DNA of 28,070 nucleotides, taken from assembly GCA_964452575.1 (NCBI GenBank), contig CAYVMN010000026.1, positions 1-28,070 on the forward strand. The letters run 5' to 3'. Under the pieces are notes generated by a model. It worked only from the letters and a program-made list of their open reading frames with translations, did no database searches and was not told the DNA's origin. Below are positions 14,572-23,019 of the stretch, piece by piece. The position numbers and the translations under genes are program-made. The first letter of the stretch is position 1, and each line of letters opens with the position of its first letter. Source of the stretch: CAYVMN01 sp964452575. Lineage in GTDB: Bacteria > Desulfobacterota > DSM-4660 > Desulfatiglandales > Desulfatiglandaceae.

Positions 14572-17208
14572 TCAAGGCATATGAATTGCACCGCCACATA
14601 AGGACAACGCGGCCTCCATCATGGCCTCCGAGAGGGTCGGGTGGGGATGGACGGCCCTTGCCATCTGGTCCACTGTAATCCCCACGGACATTCCCAATAC
14701 GGCCTCTGCAATCATATCGGTGGCGTTTGGACCAATGATGTGGACCCCGAGGACCTTGCCCGATCTTCCCTCTGAAAGGATTTTCACCATTCCAAAGGTC
14801 TGATTTAGGATGGATGCCTTTGCACATCCATGAAAGGAGAAACGGCCAACTCGAACGTCGAATCTCTCTCTTGCCCGGTCCTCGCTCAGCCCGACAGATG
14901 CGATCTCCGGCGATGTATAAATACATGAGGGAATCGCATCATAGTGCATGGCATGGAACTGTCCCATGGCGTTCTTTGCAGCGCACTCGCCCTCAGCTAT
15001 GGCCACGTGCGCCAGCATGACGCCCCCAACCACATCGCCGCAGGCGTAGATTCCAGGGACACTGGTCTCCATACGTGCATTGACCGCCAGTGCACCGTTT
15101 TTGTGGGCCAACCCGATCCGCTCCGTGTTTAGATAGCTCAGATCGGGCCTTCTACCGACGGCCAAGATCACCTTATCCACAGTTGATTTCTTGGAGTTTC
15201 CTTTGAACCGATAGAAGACGGTACTCTTTGACCTGTTCTGTCTGATCTCCTCCACAGTTGCGCCGGTGAACACCTTGATACCCTCCTTAACAAGGCTCTG
15301 TTCAAGTGCAACGGCGAGTTCCCTGTCAGCTCCAGGAATAAGGGTGTTTGTCAACTCCAGAACCGTGACGTCGACTCCTAATCGTCTCAAGATCTGGGCA
15401 AATTCAACACCAATGTATCCCCCGCCCACAATGGCTGCGCTTTTCGGTAACCGTTTCATCTCCAGAAACTTGTCGCTGTCCCAGACGGCTGGGCTGTCGG
15501 CCCCTTCCATATCGAGCGTGGCGGGTCTGGATCCGGTTGCAACAATAATCTTGTCCGACGTAGTCAGTTCCCCGGTCTCAAGGAGCTTGACCGTGGATGA
15601 ATCCAGGAGTTCGGCGGTGCCCCTTACGACCCTTACCTTCTTGGCAGCCAGCAGTTTTTCCACGCCATTTCGAAGTTGTTGGACCACCGAGTTTTTGCGT
15701 TTCATGATTTCTGGAAAATCGACCTTGTAGTCTCCGCAGGTTATGCCAAAGACCTTGGCCTCTCTAATGGTGTGGATGACCTCACCGGATCTGAGCAAGG
15801 CCTTTGCGGGGACACATCCCCGATTCAGGCAGACTCCGCCCAGAAGATCCTTTTCGATGAGAGTTACCTCAGCGCCCATGCGGGCAGCCGTGATCGCCGC
15901 CGGGTAACCGCCCACCCCTCCGCCGATCACGGTGATCCTCATCCTGCTGACGGCTTCGATGGCCTCCAGGTGCCTGAGTGCTGGATCAGGATTCTCGATC
16001 ATCAACTTGAGAGTGCGCATGAACTTGCCGGCTTCTGCACCGTCGATGGTTCGATGATCATAAGATAATGTCACCGTCATCATGGGCCGGATGACCACCT
16101 GCCCATCCCTGGCTACCGGTTTTTCGATGATCGCTCCAACGGCCAGTATCGCGTTTTCAGGCAGATTGATGTTGGCGGTGAACTGCTCCAGTCCAAACAT
16201 ACCCATGGCCGACAGGGTAAAGGTGCTCCCGGTGATGTCATCGGGGAGGAATTCATTTCGTCTTCCCCTCTCGATCAATTCGACCCGGTCGCGAGCAATC
16301 TGCCCCAGGCTTTGTGTGTTGATATCCCGAATGACCGGCACAATAAGACCGTCATCCAGGGCCATGGCCATGCCCATGTGCACATCCTCGAGGTAAAGGA
16401 TGCCCTCATCGGTCCAGCGGGTATTGATGATCGGGTGTTCACGGATGGCCGCCCCTGTGATTTTCATCATTATGTCCGTAATGGTCAGCCTGACCCCGAA
16501 TCGTTCTTCGATGGCGGGAAGCAATTCCTGGCGCCACTCGAGTATCTTACTGGCGTCAACGGTGTTACTCATATAGGTCTGGGCGGTCTCGACCTTGCTG
16601 GCCAACATCCGCCTGGCAATGGTCCGTCGCATCCCAGTAAAGGGAATCAGTCTTTCTCCAGGAGTCACATCAATTCCCGCCGCAACAGGTACAGCCCCCA
16701 GCTGGCCCTCGGAACGGGCCCTTTCAACGTCTTCCCGGATGATCATTCCCCCGGGGCCGCTACCTTTTACGGTCCGAAGATCAAGCTGATGGAGTCTGGC
16801 GGTCTTCTTGGCCAAAGGTGATGCCTTTATCCGGCCATCTCCTGCAAGCAGGGCTGGCTCGACGGCCGGGGTCTCTCGGGCAGGAACGGGTTCAGGCCTG
16901 AGTGGTTCTCCGGGGAGCTTTGCCTTTTCTATGGCTACCTCCAGTGGCTGCAACACCGAGGGGTCTTCTCCGGGCCGCAGAAGATGGGCCACTAGGGCCC
17001 CCACGGGCACGGTTTCATTGACCTGGACGTAGATCCTCCCCAGTGTGCCCTCCTCAGGGGATTCCACCTCATAGGTAACCTTTTCTGTCTCAAGCACAAA
17101 GAGGATGTCCCCCTTCTTGACCGGATCTCCCTCCCTCTTCTTCCACTCTACAATCATCCCCTCGGTCATGGTCAGACCGAGCTTGGGCATAACAATTGCA
17201 ACCGGCAT
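14572..17208 (-). CDS. Single-chain E2-E3 fusion: lipoyl acyltransferase plus dihydrolipoamide dehydrogenase
   Basis: 878 residues in one uninterrupted frame. Residues 1-78 are a lipoyl domain with the lipoylated Lys43 in ETEKVTYEV; 128-165 a peripheral subunit-binding domain; 185-415 an E2 catalytic domain with His385 and Asp389 in SYDHRTIDG; and 423-878 a complete E3 with the FAD loop VIGGGVGG, the redox disulfide Cys460/Cys465 in GGVCLNRGCVPAKAL, NAD loop VGGGYIGVEFA and the C-terminal HPHPTLSE His-Glu pair. E2 and E3 are normally separate genes. Only about ten residues link the halves. An internal ATG (15942, Met423) could give free E3, but its ribosome site is poor. E2 resembles acetoin- or branched-chain-type acyltransferases. 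No E1 gene is in the operon. GGGAG precedes the ATG; the upstream stop is 14 bases away. Confidence 0.95.
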   Translation of the reverse strand: MPVAIVMPKLGLTMTEGMIVEWKKREGDPVKKGDILFVLETEKVTYEVESPEEGTLGRIYVQVNETVPVGALVAHLLRPGEDPSVLQPLEVAIEKAKLPGEPLRPEPVPARETPAVEPALLAGDGRIKASPLAKKTARLHQLDLRTVKGSGPGGMIIREDVERARSEGQLGAVPVAAGIDVTPGERLIPFTGMRRTIARRMLASKVETAQTYMSNTVDASKILEWRQELLPAIEERFGVRLTITDIMMKITGAAIREHPIINTRWTDEGILYLEDVHMGMAMALDDGLIVPVIRDINTQSLGQIARDRVELIERGRRNEFLPDDITGSTFTLSAMGMFGLEQFTANINLPENAILAVGAIIEKPVARDGQVVIRPMMTVTLSYDHRTIDGAEAGKFMRTLKLMIENPDPALRHLEAIEAVSRMRITVIGGGVGGYPAAITAARMGAEVTLIEKDLLGGVCLNRGCVPAKALLRSGEVIHTIREAKVFGITCGDYKVDFPEIMKRKNSVVQQLRNGVEKLLAAKKVRVVRGTAELLDSSTVKLLETGELTTSDKIIVATGSRPATLDMEGADSPAVWDSDKFLEMKRLPKSAAIVGGGYIGVEFAQILRRLGVDVTVLELTNTLIPGADRELAVALEQSLVKEGIKVFTGATVEEIRQNRSKSTVFYRFKGNSKKSTVDKVILAVGRRPDLSYLNTERIGLAHKNGALAVNARMETSVPGIYACGDVVGGVMLAHVAIAEGECAAKNAMGQFHAMHYDAIPSCIYTSPEIASVGLSEDRARERFDVRVGRFSFHGCAKASILNQTFGMVKILSEGRSGKVLGVHIIGPNATDMIAEAVLGMSVGITVDQMARAVHPHPTLSEAMMEAALSLCGGAIHMP

Positions 17209-17222
17209 CTTAACTCCCTAAC

Positions 17223-18005
17223 CTATCTCCCCACAAATTGGGGTTTTCGCTTTTCCAGGAATGCCCGCATGCCTTCTTTCATGTCCTGGGTACTGAAACA
17301 GGTGACGCAGTTCTTTTGAGAGTACTGGACCGCATGCTCGAGAGGCAGATCTTTTCCGATCTCGAGGGCATCTTTGGCCATTTCTATGGAGATGGGTGCG
17401 TTTGCCATAATCTTTCGGGCCATTGCTTGGGCGGCCTCGAGGACCTCACCGTCTGGAACAACACGGTTCACCAGCCCTATCCTGTAAGCCTCCTCCGCAG
17501 AGATCGCTTCACCGGTCAGAAGGAGTTCGGCAGCTCGCCCTTTTCCGATCAACCGGGGAAGCCTTTGTGTGCCACCCGTTCCAGGGATAATTCCCAGCCT
17601 CACCTCAGGCAGGGCCATCTTTGCGGATTGACCAATGACCCGTAATGTACAAGAGATGGCGAGTTCCAATCCGCCTCCCATGGCAACCCCATTGATTGCC
17701 GCAATGACCGGTTGCCGGAGTTTTTCAAGCCCTGCGTTGATCCTGACGATCCCCTCATTCCAGCGCAAGATATCCATAGGGGCCATGACGCTCAGCTCGG
17801 CAATGTCCGCTCCTGCCTGAAAGGCCTTGCCTGCCCCCGTGACGATGAGCACGCGAATATCTTCATCCTTATCAATCGCACGGAGTGCATCTCGTATTTC
17901 GTCAATCATCTCCTGGTTGAATGCATTACGGACCTCCGGTCGATTAAGGGTGAGGTAACCGATACCCTCCTTCTTTTCCATCACTATAGTCTTATAAGCC
18001 CCCAT
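17223..18005 (-). CDS. Enoyl-CoA hydratase/crotonase-family protein
   Basis: 260 residues, typical crotonase length. The oxyanion-hole segments AGKAFQAGADIAEL and NGVAMGGGLELA are present, and both catalytic glutamates of hydratases are kept: Glu114 (GGGLELA) and Glu134 (LPEVRLGIIPGTGGTQRL). It is therefore expected to be a true hydratase adding water to a 2-enoyl-CoA made by the neighbouring acyl-CoA dehydrogenases, in the cytoplasm. The ATG at 18005 has AAAGGGGAA upstream and fits the family start (YKTIVMEKKEGIGYLTL). A GTG at 18044 overlapping the SDR stop by four bases would add 13 residues and lacks a ribosome site. It sits 14 bases before the E2-E3 gene. Confidence 0.94.
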   Translation of the reverse strand: MGAYKTIVMEKKEGIGYLTLNRPEVRNAFNQEMIDEIRDALRAIDKDEDIRVLIVTGAGKAFQAGADIAELSVMAPMDILRWNEGIVRINAGLEKLRQPVIAAINGVAMGGGLELAISCTLRVIGQSAKMALPEVRLGIIPGTGGTQRLPRLIGKGRAAELLLTGEAISAEEAYRIGLVNRVVPDGEVLEAAQAMARKIMANAPISIEMAKDALEIGKDLPLEHAVQYSQKNCVTCFSTQDMKEGMRAFLEKRKPQFVGR

Positions 18006-18040
18006 GTCTTCCCCTTTCTGGATACTCACAACCAGCCAAC

Positions 18041-18814
18041 TCACCAGCAGGTGTGGCCGCCGTCCACTACGACAGCAGATCCGGTCATAAAGCTTGAGGC
18101 CCGGGAGGCCAGCAAAATGGCAACACCCCTTATCTCTTCGATCTGGGCGATCCTTTTCATGGGGATGTTGCTCCTGATGACCCTTTGTCCGGCCTCTGTA
18201 GCGAAGAACTCCTTATTCAAGGGCGTATCAAAGTACCCGGGAAGGATTGCGTTTACCTGGATGTTATATCTAACCCATTCCAGGGCCATCACCTTGGTGA
18301 GTTGCAGAAGTCCCCCTTTGCTGGCGCAATAGGCTGCCATATTCGGCCAGCCGATGAGGCCACCGATAGACGCCACGTTGATGATCTTGCCGCCCTCACC
18401 CCGTTCAATCATCTTTGAGACCACGGCCCTGGAGAGGGAAAATGCACCCTTGAGGTTGACATCCAAGACCGATGTCCAATCAAGATCTGACATCTTAAGG
18501 ATGGGCTTCTCGCTTCCGCCAATGCCGGAGTTATTTACCAGGATGTCAATTCGCCCGAACTCAGCCATGACACGGGCCACCAGGCCCTCTATCTCATCAT
18601 CCACGGTGATGTCGCACCTTACGGGAATAGCCCTGACGCCAGTCCTTTCTATGATTTCCCTGCAGGCTTCTTGGCATTTCTCAGGACGCCGCGCGGCAAT
18701 GACGACACTTGCCCCTGCTTCTCCCAGCCCTTCGGCAATGCCTCTTCCTATCCCGGTGGCACCGCCAGTAACAATGGCGACTTTGTTGGTCAGGTCAAAA
18801 TATGGCAGATTCAT
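18041..18814 (-). CDS. Short-chain dehydrogenase/reductase (FabG-like)
   Basis: 257 residues of the classical SDR family: cofactor loop TGGATGIGRGIA, NNSGIGG, catalytic Ser149, Tyr162 and Lys166 (YCASKGG), and the C-terminal DGGHTCW. Arginines after strand 2 (AARRPEKC) hint at NADP(H), but the first acidic or basic determinant is not decisive. In this operon the natural role would be oxidation of a 3-hydroxyacyl-CoA formed by the hydratase; oxidation of an alcohol or diol is an alternative. The ATG at 18814 is preceded by GAGGGGG; a TTG at 18838 would overlap the previous gene. The stop overlaps the possible GTG of the next gene. Confidence 0.93.
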   Translation of the reverse strand: MNLPYFDLTNKVAIVTGGATGIGRGIAEGLGEAGASVVIAARRPEKCQEACREIIERTGVRAIPVRCDITVDDEIEGLVARVMAEFGRIDILVNNSGIGGSEKPILKMSDLDWTSVLDVNLKGAFSLSRAVVSKMIERGEGGKIINVASIGGLIGWPNMAAYCASKGGLLQLTKVMALEWVRYNIQVNAILPGYFDTPLNKEFFATEAGQRVIRSNIPMKRIAQIEEIRGVAILLASRASSFMTGSAVVVDGGHTCW

Positions 18815-18831
18815 GGGAGCCCCCTCTTGGA

Positions 18832-19884
18832 TTAACAACGAACCAAAATCTTTATATGTTCACCGGGTTGCTCAATCAGCGGGGCCAACCCTTTTTTGAC
18901 GAGGTCGTCCAGTTTAATACGTTCCGAGATGAGCTTTTCCACCTGAACCCGCTTGTCTGCGAGAAAGGATATGGCCGCTGGAAATTCGTCTTCATATCCG
19001 CTACTGAACGTGATCTCTTTTTCATGCCCCCACAACCTCATAAAGGGGACCTCAATCGGTTTTAGGGCCAGTCCGACAACGCATATGACCGCCCTCCGCC
19101 CCGTTGCCTTTACCGCCGTATCGAAGGAGGACTGGCTCCCCACACAATCGAAGGCAAGATCGGCCCTCAATCCATCGGTCAACCTGCCGATCTCTTTTCC
19201 CGCATCGGTTTCCGTGGGATCGAAGACGGCGGTAGCGCCGGTTTCCAGTGCCACCTCCCTGCGGGGCGCCATGGGCTCGACCACAAAGACCTGACCGGCC
19301 CCTGCTGCTAGGCATGCCTGTAAAACGAGGAGTCCAATGGGACCAGCCCCCACCACAGCCACAGATGCGCCCACTCCCATGCGGCTCCTCTTTACCGCGT
19401 GAACGGCCACCGCAATGGGTTCTACAAATGCCCCCATCTCATCTGTCACTGAATTCGGTAACTTAAGGAGGGAATACGCATTGAAGACCCCGTATTCGGC
19501 AAAGGCCCCATCTGCGGCAAAGCCTACAGTGCCGAGTTTCGTGCACATAATGTGGTGGCCCCTCTTACAGTAAGGGCATTCCCCACAATAAAGGAGCGGG
19601 TTGACGACCACCCGGTCGCCCGGGGCAAAGCGGCTGACATCTTTGCCCAATTCCACCACCTCTCCTGAGAATTCGTGCCCCAGTATCACAGGTCCGCCCT
19701 GGCGATTGGTAAGGGGATGAGGCCTGGAAGGGATGATAAAGGGCCCTTCCCTATATTCGTGCAGATCCGAGCCGCAGATCCCGCATGTCTTGATCTTTAC
19801 CTTTACCTGGTCCGGGCCGGGAGACGGGGTAGTGATATCTTCGATACGAATATCTCCTTTGTTGTACCAAACAGCGGCCTTCAT
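18832..19884 (-). CDS. Zinc-dependent alcohol dehydrogenase (butanediol/threonine dehydrogenase-like)
   Basis: 350 residues of the medium-chain dehydrogenase family. Catalytic zinc ligands Cys37 (GICGSDLHEY) and His70-Glu71 (LGHEFSGEV) and the structural zinc cysteines 100, 103, 106 and 114 (YCGECPYCKRGHHIMC) are all present. The NAD loop VVGAGPIGLL is followed by Glu in VFVVEP, which favours NAD(H). The opening MKAAVWYNKGDIRIEDI is typical of 2,3-butanediol dehydrogenase-like enzymes; threonine or sorbitol dehydrogenase-type substrates are not excluded. AGGAGG lies eight bases before the ATG. It is the first enzyme gene of the operon, 175 bases after the tetR stop; I see no clear promoter in that gap, so tetR may be co-transcribed. 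The C-terminal end is close to the SDR start, showing tight packing. Confidence 0.93.
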   Translation of the reverse strand: MKAAVWYNKGDIRIEDITTPSPGPDQVKVKIKTCGICGSDLHEYREGPFIIPSRPHPLTNRQGGPVILGHEFSGEVVELGKDVSRFAPGDRVVVNPLLYCGECPYCKRGHHIMCTKLGTVGFAADGAFAEYGVFNAYSLLKLPNSVTDEMGAFVEPIAVAVHAVKRSRMGVGASVAVVGAGPIGLLVLQACLAAGAGQVFVVEPMAPRREVALETGATAVFDPTETDAGKEIGRLTDGLRADLAFDCVGSQSSFDTAVKATGRRAVICVVGLALKPIEVPFMRLWGHEKEITFSSGYEDEFPAAISFLADKRVQVEKLISERIKLDDLVKKGLAPLIEQPGEHIKILVRC

Positions 19885-20059
19885 GGGTCTATCCTCCTAA
19901 TCTAAAAGGTCTGCTCCGATATCTTATTCAGAGCCCCTGTGGTTCTTTGAGCGTTGGGCCCCTTGAGTGCGTGTAAGGTCTTATGCTCCACTCAAACCAG
20001 GTCTCCAGGTACCGGAAAATACTGGGGCCGGCCTTCAGCCTGTGCCTGCGGGTGTCCTT

Positions 20060-20722
20060 TCAGGCACCTAACTTATCGGGAATGAAATCGATTCCGTGGA
20101 GGACAAAATCCAGAATCCCCTTCATGACCACGTCCATAGACTTGAAGCGGCGTTTGAGGCTCCATCGCCTAAATGTCATGATAACAGGGACATAGGACAA
20201 GAGATCGGCTGCCAGGCGAAGCCGTTCCTCATTTACGTCTTTTCCTTTAAACCGGTCCCTCAAGAGACCTTCAAAGAGTTCAATATATTCGGTCTCTCTA
20301 CGCAACGTGCAATGCAGACTCTCCCTGTCAAGGGAGGCGGATTCCTTATAGAGGAACATTATGATATCCTGGTTCTGGTATACGGCATTGAGATTTTGCC
20401 TCAATGCGGCCGTGAGTCTCTCTTCTGGTCCTTCAATGCCTGCGATCGCCTCTTTCATTTCTTCCCTGAGAAGACCGGTGATGTAGTCATACACGATGTA
20501 TATGATGTCCTGCTTGCTCGCGATGTAGTTGTAAAGGGACCCCATCGTGAGCCCTGCGGCCTTGGCGATTTCCCTCACCGTAGCCTTGTGGAATCCCTTC
20601 GCGACAAAAACCTGGATGGCCCCGTCAATGATCTGCCTTCTTCTACGATCGATCAGCTTCTCATTCTTGATCTTTGATTTGACCTCCTTTTTTCCTGGCC
20701 CATTCTTCTGCCTTTTTGACAT
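20060..20722 (-). CDS. TetR/AcrR-family transcriptional regulator
   Basis: 220 residues. A basic N-terminal arm (about 25 residues, rich in Lys/Arg) precedes the TetR DNA-binding domain: RRRRQIIDGAIQVFVAKGFHKATVREIAKAAGLTMGSLYNYIASKQ, with the helix-turn-helix at about residues 48-70. The C-terminal helical ligand-binding domain resembles those of acyl-CoA- or fatty-acid-sensing members (KstR2/FadR-like), but the ligand cannot be told. The ATG at 20722 has GAGG eight bases upstream. It lies between the acyl-CoA operon and divergent AOR-3, so it could control either or both as a repressor released by an acyl-CoA. Its own promoter and a palindrome are seen in the 255-base divergent region. Confidence 0.93.
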   Translation of the reverse strand: MSKRQKNGPGKKEVKSKIKNEKLIDRRRRQIIDGAIQVFVAKGFHKATVREIAKAAGLTMGSLYNYIASKQDIIYIVYDYITGLLREEMKEAIAGIEGPEERLTAALRQNLNAVYQNQDIIMFLYKESASLDRESLHCTLRRETEYIELFEGLLRDRFKGKDVNEERLRLAADLLSYVPVIMTFRRWSLKRRFKSMDVVMKGILDFVLHGIDFIPDKLGA

Positions 20723-20780
20723 AAAGCAAGCCTCAAGCCATCATGCAGAGATTCGATCGATCAGTATCGCCTAAAGAATT

Positions 20781-20810
20781 TTTATACTTAAGCGCGCCTA
20801 TCAGTGTCAA
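20781..20810 (-). promoter_or_regulatory. Sigma-70 promoter for tetR
   Basis: On the minus strand TTGACA (20810-20805) and TATAAA (20786-20781) are separated by 18 bases, matching consensus at 6 and 5 of 6 positions. Transcription would start about 50 bases before the tetR ATG and may continue into the nine-gene operon. Confidence 0.7.
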
Positions 20811-20818
20811 GACAAAAG

Positions 20819-20832
20819 TGAGCGATTGCTCA
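20819..20832. promoter_or_regulatory. Candidate TetR operator palindrome
   Basis: TGAGCGATTGCTCA is a perfect dyad, TGAGC-N4-GCTCA, the size and form common for TetR-family operators. It lies eight bases beyond the tetR -35 box, in the divergent region shared with AOR-3. A second small dyad, GATCT-GCA-AGATC, is at 20881-20893. Binding is inference. Confidence 0.5.
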
Positions 20833-20904
20833 ACTTCCGTTTAACTTCTTTAGATCCATTGTTTGCTGCATATCATGGCGGATCTGCAAGATCTCCCTTT
20901 TTTC

Positions 20905-20932
20905 TTGACAAGAGAAAGGAGGGTTCAATAGT
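20905..20932 (+). promoter_or_regulatory. Possible promoter for AOR-3
   Basis: A perfect -35 box TTGACA (20905-20910) is followed after 16 bases by AATAGT (20927-20932), a weak -10 match. The AOR-3 ATG is about 45 bases further on. Confidence 0.4.
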
Positions 20933-20977
20933 AAGTCAAAGACGCAGGCAATCCATTTTTCACTCTAGGAGGAGAAG

Positions 20978-22816
20978 ATGTCAGGATATTCTGGGAAGAT
21001 ACTGAGGATCGACCTGACTGAGCGTCATGCGGAGATATTGGATACCGATATGGGAATTGCCCGGAAATACCTAGGAGGCAGCGGGCTCTGTGCAGCCCTT
21101 CTGACAGACCTCGACTGGGGCATCGATCCCTTGTCAGGGGCAAATCGCCTTGTCTTTGCCCTCGGTCCTCTGACGGGGGCCCCTGCCCCGTTTTGTTCTC
21201 GATACGTTGTGGGTGCAAAGTCTCCTCTAACCGGTCTCCTGGGAGAAGCACATGCCAGTGGATTCTGGGGTCCGGAGCTTCGGTTTGCCGGATGGGATGC
21301 CGTCATTGTTGAAGGGGCGGCGGACAGCCCGGTTTATCTGTCAATCGAAGACCAGGCGGTAGGCATTAACGATGGCCGGAATCTGTGGGGAAAGGACACC
21401 TATGAGACCGAAGAGATCCTGCAGGAGCTGCATAAAGGGAAACCCCGTGTCCTATCCATCGGTCCTGCAGGGGAGAAAGGATCTCTGGTCGCCTGTATTA
21501 TTAATGATCATGGGCGGGCCGCGGCCCGGACCGGGCTTGGGGCTGTGATGGGGGCAAAGAATCTGAAGGCTATCGTGGTCCGTGGGACCGGGAAATTCCA
21601 TATGGCTGACAGGCAGGGATTCAAGAGCCTGTCCAGGGAACTGGTCGATATTGTTATGGCCGCACCTGCCCGGGAGGCCCTTCACAATTACGGTACAAAT
21701 GGTGGAATGATGGCCTTCCACGAGATGGGGGATGTCCCAGTCAAGAACTGGACCAAGGGGGCCTGGGAGGAAGGGGCCGAGAAGGTCTCAGGGCAGACAG
21801 TGGCAGAGACAATACTTACCGGTACTTACGCGTGCAGGGGCTGTCCCATAGGGTGTGGCCGAGTCGTTGAAGTGAAGGAAGGCCCCTATGCATTCTATGG
21901 CAAGGGTCCGGAGTATGAGACCGCCGCCGGCTTCGGGCCACTCCTACTAAATGACGACCTGGAGTCGGTTGCCAGGGCAAATGATCTATGCAACCGTTAC
22001 GGTATAGATACCATATCAACGAGTGCTACGATAGGTCTCGCCTTCGAGGCTTATGAAAAGGGGAGCCTGGGGAAATCAGCTACTGATGGGCTGGAACTCA
22101 CATGGGGTAACCACAAGGCAATAGTGGAGCTGGTTAGAAAGATCGGAGAACGCGAGGGAGTGGGGGCCATGTTGGCGGATGGATCTCGGAAGGCTGCAGA
22201 AAGAATTGGTGGAGGATCGGAGAGGTTTTCTATGGACGCAAAGGCCCTGGAGTTGCCATTCCACGACCCGCGTGCCTTTAGCAGCTGGGCTGTGGCCTAC
22301 GCTACCGCGCCCCGCGGAGGCTGCCATATTGCAGCCCCTACCTACTGGCTGGAGCGGGGGGTGACCTTTTCGGACTTAGGGTATAATGAGCAATTGGATC
22401 GATTCTCCAGTGAGGGGAAAGGGGCCTGGACCAAGGTCTTCCAGGACTATTGCGAGATGCTAGAGTGTTTGGTTGTCTGCAAGTTTGCGTTATATGGGGG
22501 TCTCAGAGGACCCAATTTTGTCGATATGGTGCGTTTGGCAAGTGGGTGGGATATGAGCTTTGAAGAGCTCCTCCGTGTGGGAGAGAGGACTTTTAATTTG
22601 AAGCGAGTTATCCTTAACAAGATGGGTATCAGCCGAAAGGATGACACCCTGCCGGAACGAATCCTGAAGGAGTCACTCTCGGAAGGAGGTACCAGGGGGC
22701 ACACGCCAGATCTGGCAACCATGTTGGATAAATATTATAAAGCGCGTGGGTGGGACCAAAACGGGATTCCTACCCCGGAAACAATTGAATCACTGGGAAT
22801 TGATATGACCCGGTAG
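20978..22816 (+). CDS. Tungsten-type aldehyde:ferredoxin oxidoreductase (AOR-3)
   Basis: 612 residues. Family motifs are SGYSGKILRIDLTERH at the start, FWGPELRFAGWD, RTGLGAVMGAKNLKAIVVRG, the cluster cysteines CRGCPIGC (Cys286, 289, 293) and Cys501 in LVVCKFALYGG, and NRYGIDTISTSATIG. It has the canonical CxxCxxxC spacing and is closer to AOR-1 than to AOR-2. The residue stretch before the substrate region (LELPFHDPRAFSSWAVAYAT, then RGGCH) matches classic AORs. AGGAGGAG lies close before the ATG. Unlike the other two copies it has no polyferredoxin next to it, so it may pass electrons directly to soluble ferredoxin. An iron-type alcohol dehydrogenase and a MoaD-like gene follow, which suggests an alcohol to aldehyde to acid route. 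Confidence 0.94.
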   Translation: MSGYSGKILRIDLTERHAEILDTDMGIARKYLGGSGLCAALLTDLDWGIDPLSGANRLVFALGPLTGAPAPFCSRYVVGAKSPLTGLLGEAHASGFWGPELRFAGWDAVIVEGAADSPVYLSIEDQAVGINDGRNLWGKDTYETEEILQELHKGKPRVLSIGPAGEKGSLVACIINDHGRAAARTGLGAVMGAKNLKAIVVRGTGKFHMADRQGFKSLSRELVDIVMAAPAREALHNYGTNGGMMAFHEMGDVPVKNWTKGAWEEGAEKVSGQTVAETILTGTYACRGCPIGCGRVVEVKEGPYAFYGKGPEYETAAGFGPLLLNDDLESVARANDLCNRYGIDTISTSATIGLAFEAYEKGSLGKSATDGLELTWGNHKAIVELVRKIGEREGVGAMLADGSRKAAERIGGGSERFSMDAKALELPFHDPRAFSSWAVAYATAPRGGCHIAAPTYWLERGVTFSDLGYNEQLDRFSSEGKGAWTKVFQDYCEMLECLVVCKFALYGGLRGPNFVDMVRLASGWDMSFEELLRVGERTFNLKRVILNKMGISRKDDTLPERILKESLSEGGTRGHTPDLATMLDKYYKARGWDQNGIPTPETIESLGIDMTR

Positions 22817-22850
22817 GCCTTATTGTATCCGTTGACGGGGTATTTCGGTT

Positions 22851-22965
22851 ACTGGAAATTCGAAATCCCAAATAACAAACAAATTCGAATGACCAAAATT
22901 CCAAATTCCAAACATACTATGATCTGGAGGAAACAGCTTGGTGCTTAGAATTCGGGATTTCAAAG
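22851..22965. repeat. AT-rich intergenic repeat-like element
   Basis: Between AOR-3 and the Fe-ADH gene lies a compositionally odd stretch with reiterated AAATTCGAA, CCAAAATTCCAAATTCCAAAC and GAATTCGGGATTTC units. GAAATCCC (22862-22869) and GGGATTTC (22955-22962) form an 8-bp inverted repeat at its ends. From memory such sequences recur between genes in many anaerobic bacterial genomes, but I see only one full copy here, so the repeat call is inference. Confidence 0.4.
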
Positions 22966-23019
22966 ACTCCAGGAACGGTTACGCCTTAGTTAACTTGTCA
23001 ATGAAAGGGGGAAAAGGAG

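Noticed and set aside
15942..15944. Separate E3 gene starting at the internal ATG
   Set aside because: The frame runs through without a stop and the AGG directly before the ATG is at the wrong spacing for a ribosome site. Internal initiation remains possible but is not needed.
14572..19884. Plain acetoin/2,3-butanediol degradation operon
   Set aside because: The zinc ADH and E2-E3 fit, but AcoA/AcoB are absent and the acyl-CoA ligase, dehydrogenase pair and hydratase do not belong to that pathway.
20042..20067. GTGCCTG/CAGGCAC hairpin at the tetR end as a terminator
   Set aside because: The stem is only 7 bp and no T-run follows in the direction of tetR transcription.
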